DNA from: Dreissena polymorpha
Lineage: Eukaryota > Mollusca > Bivalvia > Myida > Dreissenidae
Direction: 5' to 3'
DNA: 64,000 bases
NCBI RefSeq assembly: GCF_020536995.1
Contig: NC_068357.1
Coordinates: 129,699,685-129,763,684, forward strand
A program made the position numbers and the translations under genes. The notes under the pieces were generated by a model. That model saw only the letters and a list, made by a program, of their open reading frames with translations, had not been told where the DNA came from and did not search any database. Positions within the stretch are counted from its first letter, which is position 1. Every line of letters starts with the position of its first letter. This document shows, piece after piece, positions 1 to 12,046 of this stretch.

Positions 1-1490
1 TGTTTACACTAATTTACAAAATCTCAATCTAAAGTAAGGAATGATATGCACTACCTTAAGTTGAATAAATACAAAGCTATATACATATACAAGGTCAAGT
101 TAGCAACATTTCACAGAAAATTATTGTCATAAAACAACAAATGAGTTTTTATTCAACTGCCTTTTTTGGATAAATATCCTAAACATAGTTCTAAAAATAA
201 CTAAAACGTAACTACTTTTTAACAATCCAGGTATGGTGGATAATAAGAGTCACAATTCTATTTCAAAGGCTTAACAATTTTGTTATTTACCTCTCAACCA
301 AATTGCAAATTTTAAACCATCTCAAATTGAAATAGATTGCAGACGACATATAAAATTGTTAAGGAATATAAAGAAATTGGCAAAACGATTGATTTTATAT
401 TTCGATTCATTATACCCATTTGAAAGCGTGGTCATCGCTGTGATCCGTAGAAAAACGTGCAAAACAAATCGGTCGAAACCACGTGCAGTGGTGTGAAAAC
501 CGGGTATGTGTATACACATACCTGAGATAACACATGCTTATTTTGACAGTTTGGTGGCAACTTGTAAAACAACTATTAACATTAATCAGCAAGAGATCGC
601 ACTAAATAACAGAAATGACCGCGTAGAGATATCATCACTTACCCTATTTGAAATAGTTTCCAGCTGAAAATTGTCCCCCACACGTCTTTTTAGTTAATTT
701 GTATTGTTTTTCTGGAGCCGAAGTGCATCTCACAGAATATCCAACCAACTTCCGTTGTTTTCACTTTCGTTATTAAAAACTCCGTTTAAAAGAATTATTA
801 CTACTTTCAGATTGTTAAAGCGATGTATTATTATATATTATCAATAGAATAGTATACCGTGATGAATTGAACGGAGTAATCTAGATCTTTCTGTCAGTCT
901 GTAAGCGTACTATTTTATGCGCAATAATAAAGTATATGTGATTCGACAACGATTGTAAACATTGGTGAAATGCTTCTTACATAGTTATTCTTTTGAGTGT
1001 TTATGAGGTCTGATCGTGCAGTTTGCAAACATCAACGGAAAGATTACAATCCAATGCATTTGTCATCGTCAACCGTATGGAATGTCAATTAGGCGATGAG
1101 TGAGTTTTTAGCATGTTTCTTTCTATTTTATTAATTTAAAAATGGCTGCCCCCATGGTGATGAAATGACATGTGTTCGAGTTTTGATATTTCTAGATATG
1201 CAAACTTTTTTTACTATTTAAGCGTAACTTGCCCTCGTCAATGTCGATATCATTCACTAGTTATATAATTTTCCGCCGAAATACGTGGAATAAACATGAT
1301 TCAGATTTTTGAAAATAATGTATATTTTAGTGTTAAAATCTCTTTGTATTTTGATTGATTTTTTGGATGTTATGATACGTTGATGTACACAATTGGTAGC
1401 AGTTTGAAGGAAAAACATCCATTAAAGCATATATGTATACATTATCAATGTGGCACTCTTCCTTTAGTCAAATTTGAGTTGAATGCTAGG
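1..1490. other. AT-rich non-coding stretch, no feature seen
   Basis: The stretch is AT-rich with only short random open frames. I see no recognisable protein motif, RNA gene or clear repeat. It may be intergenic or intronic sequence of a gene outside the window. Confidence 0.5.
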
Positions 1491-1499
1491 GGTCCCACA

Positions 1500-4400
1500 T
1501 TTTTCAAAATGAACATGAACCTTAAGGAACCTACTCATTTCACTGAAACCTTAAATTCTCTTCTTGACCTTTTTATGTTAACATCATCATTGACAGTGCT
1601 AAAATGTGGCGTCGGAGAACCTTTTTTTGACCAACAAGTTCGGTTTCATTGTCCAGTCTACTGCGTCATAAACTTCAACAGAAAAGTTGGGTCAAATTTT
1701 AAACGTAAAATATGGAAATTACAAAGATGGGGACTACACTTAACTAAGACAACTTGTGCAGAACTTAGATTGGAACAACTGCTGCGATAATAACATTGAC
1801 ATATATACCTCAAATTTCACACGTTTACTTATCTGTTTCTGCGAAGCTACTATCCCATCCAAAACAGTTACAATAAGAATAGCTGATCTTCCAAGGCTGC
1901 ATAGTAATATTCGAAAAGAAATCCGACGCTGCAAAAGAGCATACAAAAACGCCAAGGCTACCAATTCAGACCATCATTGGCACATTTATCGCCAACAACG
2001 TAATATGGTCAATTATCTTGTAAAGTCAGCAAAAGAAGTTCACTTTGATAATCTTGCAAAACAAATATGTGAAAATCAACACTCCTCATCCGACTGCTGG
2101 AAAATAATTAAATAAATTCACAAATAAAAACACCTCACATAACGAGTTGCCTCCCTTAATTCATAATGGTACAATATATGAGTCACCTCTTGACAAAGCA
2201 AATATCATAAATATCCTAAATTCCTTTTTCCAATCTTTATCTACTTTAACTATACCCAGTACTCACATGCACAACTTACATTCCCATGAGCCAGATTGCC
2301 CCGTCTTTTCAAGATTTCATCATTTCCCGTCAAGATGTTTTAGATTCAATAAAAGTAATGAAAACGGAAAAGGCATCAGGACCAGAAATAATAAATAGCC
2401 AAGTTCTAAAGCATATTGAATCTGAAATTGCAGGTCCACAACAAAATCTTTTCAATTGTTCCATCAGTACTGGTAGAGTCCCTCGGAGTTGGAAAGAAGC
2501 AATTGTTTGTGCACTTCACATAAAGTCTGATCCTCAGGATGTTGGAAATTATAGACCAATCTCCCTTTTAAGCGTTTTAAGTAAATGTCTGGAGAGAATC
2601 CTCCACAAATACATTTTTAACCATTTAAGGGCTACCGATTTAATAACCCCATTTCAATCAAGTTTCATACCAAAACATTCCACTGTCAACCAATTAGGCT
2701 CGGTATATCACACCTTTATTTAAGCTGTCGACGAAGGAAAAGAGGTTAGAGCCGTATTTTGTTACATTTCTAAGGCATTTGATAGAGTATGGCACGAAGG
2801 ACTTTTTCACAAGCTCCGACTATGTGGTATCTCTGGAAATCTTCTATCTTGGTTCAAAGACTACCTAAAGGAGAGGATCTAGTGTGTTGTAATCGCCGGC
2901 TGCCAATCTGACCCATTACCGATAAATGCTGGTGTTCCTCAAGGGTCTATATTAGGGCCCCACATCTTTCTTATATACATCAACGATATTGTACGAGATA
3001 TTCACTGTCCAATTCGCGTATTTGCAGACGATACTGCGCTATATATAATCGTCGACAACCCGAATGATGCAGCTAACCATCTTAACTCTGATCTTGCAAA
3101 AATCCATTCTTGGGCTGATAAGTGGTTGGTTAACTTCATTCCATCCAAAACCGAATACTTAGTAATGTCTAGAAAAGTCAACCGCCCAATTCATCCCCTC
3201 TTTTTCTCAACGACTGCCAAATCACTGAGGTTTAGTCTCATAAACATCTCGGCTTAAATTTTTCTGATTCATATTCCTGGCACGACCATATTGAATCAAT
3301 CAAGAAGAAAGCATGGCAGAGAATTAATTTAATGCGAACGTTCAAGTTGACGCTCGATAGAAAGTCCCTTCTATTAATATACACAACATTTATCAGACCA
3401 ATTCTCGAATATGCTGATGTAGTCTGGAACAATATTACTACACAAGATGAAATTGAACTTGAAAGATTCAACAGGACGCAGCAAGAATAATCAGCGGAGG
3501 AACACGTTTAGCATCTTTGCAGAAACGATATAATGAAACGGCTCTCGAACCATTAAACAATAGGAGAACAAAACATTTACTTACAAATTTCTATAAAATG
3601 TATAATTCTATATCACCCCCCCCCCCTATTTGTGTAATCTGATCCCCTCTAGCGTTGGAGACAGTTAGTTCGGATTATTCACTTCACAATTCAAACAATA
3701 TTCGCATCATTCAATGTAAACCACAACTTTTTTCACGATCTGTCCTACCATCAACTATAAACTTATGGAACAATTAACCTGAATCTGTAAGAACAGCTCC
3801 TTCTCTCTCAGCTTTCAAAGCAAATCTAAACAAAGAAAAAAAAATAATTCCCCAGCATTACTACAATGGAGAGCGGCAGTCTAATATTCTACATGCACGT
3901 TTACGAATGCATTGTAGCAGCTTAAATGAACATTTGTACGCAAAAAAAATTGTACAAAGTCCATATTGTCAATGTGGTGAGATTAAAGATACATATCCTT
4001 TCTTCTTCAATTTTCCCATTTATACTGTGAAAAGGGTTATACTTTTTGACAATCTGTCCAGTTTTCAACCAAAAACTCTGCAACTACTTCTTTTGAGTGT
4101 TAAAGATGGATCATACGAAGTAGATTCATTAATTTTCAAACATGTTCAGTCTTTCATCCGAGATAGTCATAGGTTCTATTCCTACTTCATCTCAGGAACA
4201 AACCATTTCTGCTAACGATGCCCCGTCCCGCAACTACTTTTTTTCTTATCGCAACTTCTTTTACTCGAACTCTACTCTTACACTTCCTTCCATTTCCTTC
4301 TCAACTTATTACATTTTTTGGTATCTATACTACCCTGTTATATGATTTGTATTACAACATATATATTTTCTCCATTTCTAAACGGTATTCAAATACCAAT

Positions 4401-4690
4401 CACTGAACTATATGTTTCAAAATTTTGTCATTTTTATACGTTGTTGTTACACGTTCGGCTGTTTACACCATATCAGCAGCGCTTCTAACTGACAGAAGAG
4501 AGACATAGCATAAGCCTCGAGCTTTTTTCTCAATTCTGTCAAATTGTATCCGACAGCCTTTATATTAAGCAATACTGCAATTTCTTCCTGCCTTGTGTAT
4601 TGTTTGAAAATAATATGTATGTTTGTATTGTATTGCTTATATGTACTTATGTACTTTCTATTGAACTAAATAAATAGTGTTTAAACCAAA
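1500..4690 (+). mobile_element. 5'-truncated CR1/Jockey-like LINE, decayed
   Basis: Translation in changing plus-strand frames gives pieces of a non-LTR retrotransposon polyprotein in the right order. First comes the end of an endonuclease domain (NSLLDLF, then RFHCPVYC, about 1550-1670). Next is the endonuclease-RT linker with basic residues (1756-2110). The reverse transcriptase follows, with NYRPISLLSVLSKCLERIL, then KAFDRVWHEGL, then GVPQGSILGP and FADDTALY at about 2930-3045. The C-terminal domain contains CCxC-like residues (SPYCQCGEI, about 3960-3985). Several frameshifts and in-frame stops interrupt it, including the stop after KERI near 2880. The catalytic ADD is intact but the element cannot be translated whole. 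Most of the endonuclease and any ORF1 are missing, as expected of a 5'-truncated insertion. The 3' end near 4690 is judged from an AT-rich tail with AATAAA. The clade assignment is by motif style only. Confidence 0.85.
2286..3480 (+). pseudogene. LINE reverse transcriptase domain remnant
   Basis: This is the core RT of the LINE that surrounds it. An open segment at 2286-2723 holds fingers motifs (KASGPEIINSQVL, GNYRPISLLSVLSKCLERIL, FQSSFIP). The palm follows in later frames: KAFDRVW near 2770, GVPQGSILGP near 2930 and FADDTALY near 3020. After these come the thumb-like WADKWLVNF and WHDHIESIKKKAW stretches. These motifs match RTs of the CR1/Jockey group. At least one in-frame stop and several frame changes show it is dead. 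Confidence 0.85.
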
Positions 4691-4978
4691 CTGACCCATG
4701 TTAAATTATGTAAACATTTACATAAACCGTACAAAGGACAAGTATAATAAACATGTTACAACTACAACTGGGTCCGGTTTAATGAGAGCGACCATGGTCG
4801 GGCGACTATGGTTGTACCAGCGAATAATCGTCTTGCGACGATAGCCGTGTTTAATGGAGAGCGACGGTCGTCAATCGACCGCGCGTTGTTCGACATATTG
4901 TCGAGCGACCGCAGTCTACCTCTCACACCACGACTGCTCGTCGCTTGACTCTTTGTCGGCATTGAAAACCCGTGCAAA

Positions 4979-5272
4979 ATGAACGCGGATAGTTTCGAGC
5001 TTAATCATGGCGGCCTCATTCATCGAATGCGAAGACATTTTCGAAGAGAGCGAGTTTTTAGAGATAGGTTGAATCCATTAGACATGTACAATGATGATGA
5101 ACTTTTCTGTCGATTTCGCTTACCAAGGAGAGAGCTATTGGAGCTCATAGACACCTTTGCTTTAGATCTAGAATACGTTTCCGAAATTTATACAATATTG
5201 TATCATCAATATGCGTATTTCCCATCCAATACACGGATGTCTCGAGCAAGGGAAAGTAATACATATCAGTAG
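4979..5272 (+). pseudogene. Harbinger (HARBI1-like) transposase N-terminal remnant
   Basis: The 97-codon frame opens with about 65 residues typical of the N-terminus of HARBI1-like transposases: RVFRDRLNPLDMYNDDEL, followed by CRFRLPRRELLELIDTF. After about residue 66 the family resemblance ends and the frame runs into AT-rich sequence. Full transposases of this family are roughly 350-400 residues with a DDE nuclease domain, none of which is visible here. The ATG at 4979 lies just inside the left subterminal block, the expected place for a Harbinger transposase start. I read it as the first part of a transposase whose remainder was lost. Confidence 0.8.
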
Positions 5273-5628
5273 TTTAGAAGAAATGCACTTAATTGATTTA
5301 CCTTAATAACAATGGGATAAATATGTTTTATGATGCTAAACGTCGCGTCATTTATTTTTCTCCCGGTTTATAAAGAGTAGTATTAATACAAGAGAGGAGT
5401 GCAAACTGTTCACTGAAAGTTAAAGGTTAGTCCCACAGGAAGGCAATGCGCAAATAATCCCGGGTTTATGTGCACCAATATCATTCAATAAACTGCTCAT
5501 TAAGGGCAACTTTCTTTTGAACTTATCTTGGCCTATAATTCGCAAATTGTACACGTACGTTGAGATGAATTCAGTTGAAGGCACGGATTTTACATTCAAC
5601 GTGTCCCGTTGACGCATTACTATACATA

Positions 5629-5893
5629 TGGTCCGTGCTCTGTAAAAAGGGGGTTTAATCCATGTGCGTAAAGTAGCTTCCACTATTAGCCTGTTTAGTC
5701 CGCACAGGCTAATCAGGGACGACACTGTGTGCCTAAAATAGACTTTTGTTAAGGAGGCACTTTCTTTAAACGAACAATATCATAACATCGGAAAATATCG
5801 TCCCTAATTAGCCTGTGCGGACTGCCTAGGCTAATCTGGGATGACACTTTACGCACATGCATTTAACCCACTTTTGACAGAGTACGGCTCATA
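5629..5893. mobile_element. MITE with long imperfect terminal inverted repeats, nested in Harbinger
   Basis: The two ends are imperfect inverted copies. The left has tatggtccgtgctctg and then catgtgcgtaaag. The right has ctttacgcacatgc and then cagagtacggctcata. A second inverted pair lies further in: gcctgtttagtccgcacagg at about 5691 and its counterpart near 5810-5835 (gcctgtgcggactgcctagg). The length of about 265 bp and lack of coding sequence fit a MITE. It lies wholly inside the Harbinger element, so it inserted later. TA-rich flanks hide the exact target duplication. Confidence 0.7.
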
Positions 5894-7688
5894 TATATGC
5901 TGAACTATATGGAATGACAACATATATGTATATTGATAGCATTCTTTTAAAATTGTAAAAATACACCATGGTATAAAAAACGGCAATACTTATACCATAC
6001 GCACACATGATTTATACATGCAGTAAAGTGTAAAGTAAAATGGTGTTGATACTTAGTTACATGTGCACAACTTTAATGTTACTCCAATAATAGCTTCATC
6101 ACTTCGTGTTTATATAAAAGAAACAGTACCAATGTAATTTTGTAATAACAATATTGAATGAGTCATATAACCTACATCAATATTAATAATGAATAATGGC
6201 TTTTAGAAGAAAGAATTTGTGGTTACAACGAATGAAGGGAAAAACAGAAACAAATATCAACAAATAAAGGATTAGTATTTTCCCTCATGAATCATTACGT
6301 CATTTTTGTAGGTTGAGAAATAAAATGATATATTGATAAAGACATCAATAATAAAATTAAATCACAAAAATAATGCTAAAAAACACTCGGATTACTAGAT
6401 CAGTTTTGAGCCATCAATAACCAGACTAATATCTTAAATACAGACAAGATAAGTGTAAGTAAACTTTTTTGTAATACTGACAGATGCTTCAAATATTCAT
6501 TTCATTAATCTTCTAGTACCGACAGTACGAATTCATGACGTTTTTTTTTCAGATCAGATGTGAAATATATCCCGTATAAAAATACCGTTTACTTTAGACA
6601 AAACAGCATGGTATCAATAAAGCAAATCTCAGATATGTTGACAGTATTATAAAATATGCAGGAACGAACTCCCCAAAATACAATTTTCTCAGCACCATGT
6701 ACCTAGATTTATTTAGAAGAGTCCCATACATATTATTCGAGTATGTGTATCAAGTTGAAGTGAAATTTACAATGGAATATGAATAATTAACAAAACGATC
6801 ATTGCCCAGATAAAGTGTCATAAGTTCAATCCTATAAAATAGAAATATCAACCTCATTTAGATAGATTCTCATTAATATGAATTTTGCAGACGATAATGC
6901 AATGTATCAAACCTTTAAGTGCAATAATTATTGGGCAGATTTAGAAGCCAGATGTAAAAGAACATTTTAACAAAAATGTCTCAGCAGTATGTCCATAATC
7001 ATAAGTGAATTCTAGAGCTGATTGCAAACCCGCTATTTGGTTTTAAAGACTTCCGTAGACATCCAGACTCCACAATGCAGTTTTTGCACGCGTTTTCCTC
7101 GATCTACGAGCATTATTCATTCGATCCTTCCTTCCGTCCGATTTGTCGAGCGCACTAATTCATATTGGTATACGGTGAATATTCATATAAATGTACGGTC
7201 TTTAGTACCAACATCTTGAAACTGCGTCGGCAAGTATGTTTGAGGTTCTGCAATTTTGACACGCGAAAGGACATTGTCCAGAGACGCGTGAACCATAGTA
7301 GTAGATTTTATTTCATTCGTCAGATTTTGTATTTGAACTTTGAACACTTAATGAATATTATTACAAACACACCTTTGACGAAGAATCCGCAAGCGAATTC
7401 TATTTAAACAAATAATTTCATATTATTTTAACAAATTTAAGATTTACTTTTCGTGATATGAGTTTTCGCACAATAAATAAAACAATGTTGATGGCGGAAG
7501 TGATAATTTTCTAAAAATAGCGACTACAACCACCGCAGTCGACTGACCACACAGTCATGCGACCACAGTCGCCGCAAATTTCTCCGTGAACGCGACAATT
7601 TGTCAGTTGGCGGCCGACAACCGTCGGTCGACCGCACAGTCGCGCGACTACAGTCGTGTTTTGTAGTTTTTTATTAAACCGGACCCTG

Positions 7689-9124
7689 GTAAACCTTGTT
7701 TGTACCTACAGAGTAGATGTGTCGATAATCACAAATATTTTAGATCCCGATCATAACGATGGTGCCTCAAAAAATTCGAGTAAACATGTCTATATCGGCG
7801 TAAAGTTGGTCATTTTTTATGTAATCGCAATAATTAATTAGTTCATGGTAACTTTATTGGACGGTTATTTTATTTGATTGTTTGCTCCTTGTCCATAATC
7901 ATATAACAGCGAAGTATCGAGCTTACTGGGACACAAACCTTCTCTTGTTTGGAAACGATGATAAGTATGAAATGGTGATGTGGGCTATAGGTTATGATCG
8001 CGATATTGTCACGTCATATGCGTAAGAAATCAAGTTTTGACGTGAAGATTCTTGTTCTTGTTCATATGCATTTATCATTGAATGGAAAAATAATTGGAAA
8101 GATCTGACTTTATTGTAGCTGTAAGTAACATTTCAATGGCGGAAACTTCATATTTTTTAATTGAAATTATTCAAATTTATTTGAATTATAAGATAATATG
8201 CCAATTAAAATTTGATTTAACATGTACCTGCACTGTTCTTATTAGTTAAAGGTCTGTACATTTATAGGTTGGATAACACTGAAATAGTCCGTTGACATTG
8301 CATAAACGTACATTTGTCACTTTTCAATTAATTACTTTATTACAGCATTATTTTATTTGAGCGATAAAATTTGTTTTAAGGTTATTGAACAACGTGTATG
8401 AATATATCAAATTCATGTGTTTAATTGAATTTAATCACAACAATAACACTGATCATCATCATAAACACTTTTACAATATGAAAACGACACAAAATCCTTG
8501 TTACATGTATGTTTCACATATTTGCAAACATACCTGCAACGATTGAACATTTATTACAGATGATTTTCATATATACAAGCATTTGTTAAACAAGTAACAC
8601 AATGAGGCTGAAAACCCGCTTTTAGGCGTCGCACTGAAGTGCGGCGACTCATGTGTAATACGCTTATGTTTCGCTTATGGGAGAAGAAGTTATTTAACGG
8701 ATCAATGTATATATTTTTGTTGTCAGAATATCTTGCATAGTGGTGATTTTTTGTGTAAATTAGTGTAAATAAGGACTGCATTTGTGCCTTTTTACTAAAA
8801 CATTTATTGCCAAAAATGCAAAGCTAATTCTTTAAATTTTAAACTGATCACAGGGACTGGGATATAATAAAAGATCACAGGGACTTGGGAAATACGCGAA
8901 CCTGTGAAACTTTCTGGTTTTGTATAAAAACAAAACATAATCAAAATATATTTATTTTGTGGTTTTTCTAACAATAGCGCAGACTTTTGCTGTTCGAGTT
9001 TAGGTTAACGCGTATTTTCTTTAATTTTACAAGACGACAGCGATAACACGGTTTATTGCTTTATTGATAACCGTTACACTACAGTCACTTATTGATATCT
9101 TAGTTAGAAGGTGATTTTTCAAGC
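7689..9124. other. non-coding stretch, no gene seen
   Basis: AT-rich sequence with no recognisable coding motif. A small hairpin, gtcgcact then gaa then gtgcggcgac (about 8627-8647), and two copies of gatcacaggga near 8847-8881 are the only local structure I noticed. Confidence 0.45.
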
Positions 9125-9196
9125 GGTTCCGTAGTGTAGTGGTTACACGCTCGTTTCACATGTGAGAGGCCCAAGGTTCGAGCCCCAGTAGAATCA
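9125..9196 (+). tRNA. tRNA-Val(CAC)-like sequence, probably a pseudogene or SINE head
   Basis: The 72-nt stretch follows the animal tRNA-Val pattern: ggttccgtagtgtagtggtt (acceptor plus D-arm with A box), an anticodon arm ctcgt-ttCACat-gtgag, and a B-box-like ggttcgagccc. The anticodon reads CAC (valine). The acceptor stem pairs only partly (3' strand tagaatc) and the T stem has about two mismatches, so a functional gene is doubtful. The next 70 nt are AT-rich and end in an A-run at about 9265-9275, which could make this a short tRNA-headed SINE. Confidence 0.55.
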
Positions 9197-9316
9197 AATA
9201 ATTTTATTTGTGTTCTATGTTAACTTTTTGTTTTGATTTTAATTTGAATAAATATGCTGTTTTATTGTAAAAAAAAAATTGTTTTTATTATGCCCATGAA
9301 ATATGTTTGAGAAGGT

Positions 9317-9333
9317 GGGGGGGGGGGGGGGGG
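9317..9333. repeat. poly-G homopolymer run
   Basis: An uninterrupted run of about 16-17 G follows gaaggtg in an otherwise AT-rich region. Its length in the assembly may be imprecise. Confidence 0.8.
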
Positions 9334-9576
9334 TTCGTAAACACATTAAAACTTTTACAGTGCTTTCATATCAATGAGTACTCAACCCCTATCGTAAATG
9401 AGCAACGTTAGAATAAGTTCAGAATCATCTCCCCTTGAAGGTGTGGAAAATATGAAATTACGCTTACAAGATGAAGCAGATGTTTTAAAACCTACACAGT
9501 TCTGTTCCATTAATGAAAACTGCACACGGATTCCAGTAAAAAAGGAAACCAATGTTAATAAAATAAACTATGAAAT

Positions 9577-9690
9577 ATTTGGGAGTTACAACACAGAATC
9601 ATAGATAATGGTTATTTGGGGGTTATAACACAACATCATAGATAATGGTTATTTGGGGGTTATAACACAAAATCATAGAAAATGGTTATA
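9577..9690. repeat. 37-bp minisatellite, three copies
   Basis: The unit starts atttgggggttataacacaa and continues to atcatagataatggtt. It begins at 9577, 9614 and 9651, a constant 37-bp period with few changes. The open frame at 9398-9604 runs into the first copy. Confidence 0.9.
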
Positions 9691-9724
9691 CCAGTATCTT
9701 TTAAGCTCATCAATTTTTGAAAAA

Positions 9725-10275
9725 AAAAGCTATTGTCATCACCTTGGCGTCGGCGTCGGCGTTGGCGTCGGCGTCCGGTTAAGTTTTGCGTTTAGGTCCA
9801 CTTTTCTCAGAAAGTATCAATGCTATTGCATTCAAACTTGGTACACTTACTTACTATCATGAGGGGACTGGGCAGGCAAAGGTAGATAACTATGGCGTGC
9901 ATTTTGACAGAACTATGTGCCTATTTTATACTTAGAAAATTGAAAATTCGGTTAAGTTTTGTTTTTAGGTCAACTTTATTTCTACATTATCAAAGCTATT
10001 GCTTTCATACTTGCAACACTTATTTACTATCATAAGGGGACTGTGCAGGCAAAGTTATGTAACTCTAACTGGCATTTGGACGAAATTATGGGCCCTTTAT
10101 ACTTAGAAAATTGGAAATTGGGGTTAAGTTTTGTGTTTTGGTCCACTTTACCCCTAAAGTATCATAGATATTGCTTTCACACTTGGAACACTCGCAAACT
10201 ATCATAAGGGGACAGTAAAAGGACAAGTTGCATAACTCTGGTTGTCATTTTTACGGAATTATGGCCCTTTTTGAC
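9725..10275. repeat. multi-unit dispersed repeat (about 170-bp units)
   Basis: A start aagctattgtcatcacc and a short gtcggc run (about 9745-9775) are followed by at least three diverged units of about 165-175 bp. Each contains, in order, ggttaagttttg, tttaggtccact, agtatca, gctattgctttcatacttg, a tactatcataaggggactg word, and attttgacggaattatg. A second copy lies at about 33145-33790. The open frames here are by-products of the repeat, not genes. Confidence 0.85.
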
Positions 10276-11488
10276 TTAGTAACTTTGAATATATTGTAAA
10301 AAAAAAATATATTTTTGTTTGCATTTTTTTTCCGCATTTTTGGAAGATAATGTAATAAATGTTCACAACCCCACACTTTACAACCCTCTTCACTCCACCT
10401 CTCCCTCCTTTGTGATTTAAATTGAGAGTCCCTTCACCTTTAAAAATAAAATTGATGAGCGGTCTGCACCCGCAAGGCGGTGCTCTTGTTCTATTGTGTT
10501 TTAAATAATCGGCCAATATATAATTATATACAGTAGAAAAAACATCTTTCCATGTAACTTCATTGATTTCCTTCTACACTGAAATTCCCGACACCCTTTG
10601 ATGCTTTGCATCGATACTTATCTTGTCATTATTTGTCTTATGGTGAAGAAATTAACAACTGTTTTGGAAAAATATAAACGAAGTGAAGGCAAACAGCTTA
10701 ACTCCTTCTTGTTAACGAAAATGCAACGTTATAAATTAACCCTATCACTGAACAGTGAAAGACATAATATAATTTGCGATTATATAATTGCTGATGTAAA
10801 AAAAAATACGCTAATTGCCTCCATTACAGCACTATCTAAATCCGCACATTATTTTCTTATTTGGAGAAACATCAAGCTTATTTGACAATCATAATATCCT
10901 AATGAATGATAATGAATACACCTATCATACACACACATAATTAAATTAAGAGTATTAGCAAATGACATGAAAGAAAAGAAAACGGCTTACCTAATGACAC
11001 ATGTGAGTATCACCATTAAAATAGGATTCAGAGATTAAGAATCATTATTTTCTTATTACTTATAAGTACTTGGTACCATAAGAACGATGGTGTACACTCT
11101 TTTAAATAAGTATAGGGACGAATGTACTCGAACAAACAAAAGAACATATCACTCGTAAAGGGTGTTACACCGTAGGTAAAAGCGTTTCTATGATGCTTAC
11201 ATGTAATTTATATGGTCGTATAACTTGTGAGTTTATGGATTGCCCATATATGTGTTCAACTATAACGAATCAGAAATCATGATTCGCAGTGTATACAACT
11301 TTATTCTGCAACGACAGCGTTGTATTTGTTTATCAGGTCCAATACAGCCGAATCAACCCCAATCAATTTGAAAAAGATGGAAAGATTTTTAAAACGGGCT
11401 TGTAGTTTGGATAAACCGGATGGTTACACGATCAATGAGTACTTTTTAAGAAACGGTTTTGAGTTCGAACGAACAAAACTGGTGTAGA
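10276..11488. other. non-coding stretch with one unassigned 95-codon open frame
   Basis: AT-rich. An open frame at 10598-10885 (95 codons, plus) matches no family I recognise and looks like chance or an old relic. I see no RNA gene or repeat. Confidence 0.4.
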
Positions 11489-11672
11489 CATTATTCAACG
11501 ACAAACGCCAAACAGTTTAACTACGCAATTTATTATCTAAAAGGTTTGGCATAATAATGTAAAGGCTGGGATCAATTGTATTATGCAGGTTCCCCCGAGA
11601 ACGGCGGGAAATTTAAGTACATAATGTCTATCCCCCGTGACAAGCGGGAAGTGTGTTCGTGGAAACTATGCC
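11489..11672. repeat. direct repeat block, copy 1 (second copy 12273-12453)
   Basis: The block runs from attattcaacgacaaacgcc to ggaaactatgcc and recurs at 12273-12453 with about 90% identity by eye, same orientation, about 784 bp apart. Inside are two adjacent GC hairpins, ttcccccgagaacggcggga and atcccccgtgacaagcggga, in both copies. It could be part of a non-autonomous or LTR-type element, but no coding sequence supports either. Confidence 0.8.
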
Positions 11673-12046
11673 TATACATCACTTCTATTCGTTATCATAA
11701 AATGGTGTTTTCAAGGCCAGAGTAAAAAACAGAGATAAAACTTCACTGAATGTAAAATAACTCTGGAAAACTGTACCCGAAAACAACCAATATTAACAAA
11801 AGTTTACTGATTTAAGTAAAGCAAATTCGCTAACACTGGTACAGTCAATTACACAGGAACCTGTCGTCGGGGGGGCTGAACTAAGTAGATCATTGGACAG
11901 GCTGACGGTGTGCCGTACGCTGTTTTAAGTCCCAGCCATGACGATGTGGGATTCTAATGGAGCTCGTAATGCTCGACAACACTTGAATATAACAAAAGTA
12001 TGGCAAGCATCGTGTTACAATAAAAATTTAGTGGGAGGGTGGGTGG

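Larger units (their letters stand above)
4771..7685 (+). mobile_element. PIF/Harbinger-type DNA transposon with TIRs and CTG target duplication
   Basis: The left end ggtccggtttaat (4771-4783) is matched exactly by its reverse complement at 7673-7685. CTG flanks both ends (4768-4770 and 7686-7688), giving a 3-bp target duplication as Harbinger elements make. Just inside both ends lie GC-rich subterminal blocks full of gtcg/cgac words (4790-4960 and 7515-7660), unlike the AT-rich middle. The 22-bp word at 7550-7571 recurs at 7635-7656 with three changes, and a related word sits near the left end at about 4797. A transposase N-terminus lies at 4979-5272 and a MITE is inserted at about 5629-5893. 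I see no DDE catalytic region or Myb-like second protein in the remaining 1.6 kb. It is therefore a defective copy. Confidence 0.85.

Noticed and set aside
1380-1500. Start of the 136-codon frame (MMYTIGSS...) as a LINE ORF1 or gene start
   Set aside because: Only the part after about 1500 resembles a LINE endonuclease. The first residues are read-through of flanking DNA.
9398-9604. 68-codon plus-strand frame with charged composition
   Set aside because: It runs directly into the 37-bp minisatellite and has no supporting exon or family match.
9725-10275. CRISPR-like or coding array in the repeated units at 9.7 kb
   Set aside because: Units are about 170 bp, diverged, without spacers of constant length. 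This is an animal genome and the same repeat recurs at 33 kb.
10598-10885. 95-codon plus-strand frame as a gene
   Set aside because: No recognisable motif, AT-driven composition, no splice or neighbour context. Left as unassigned.
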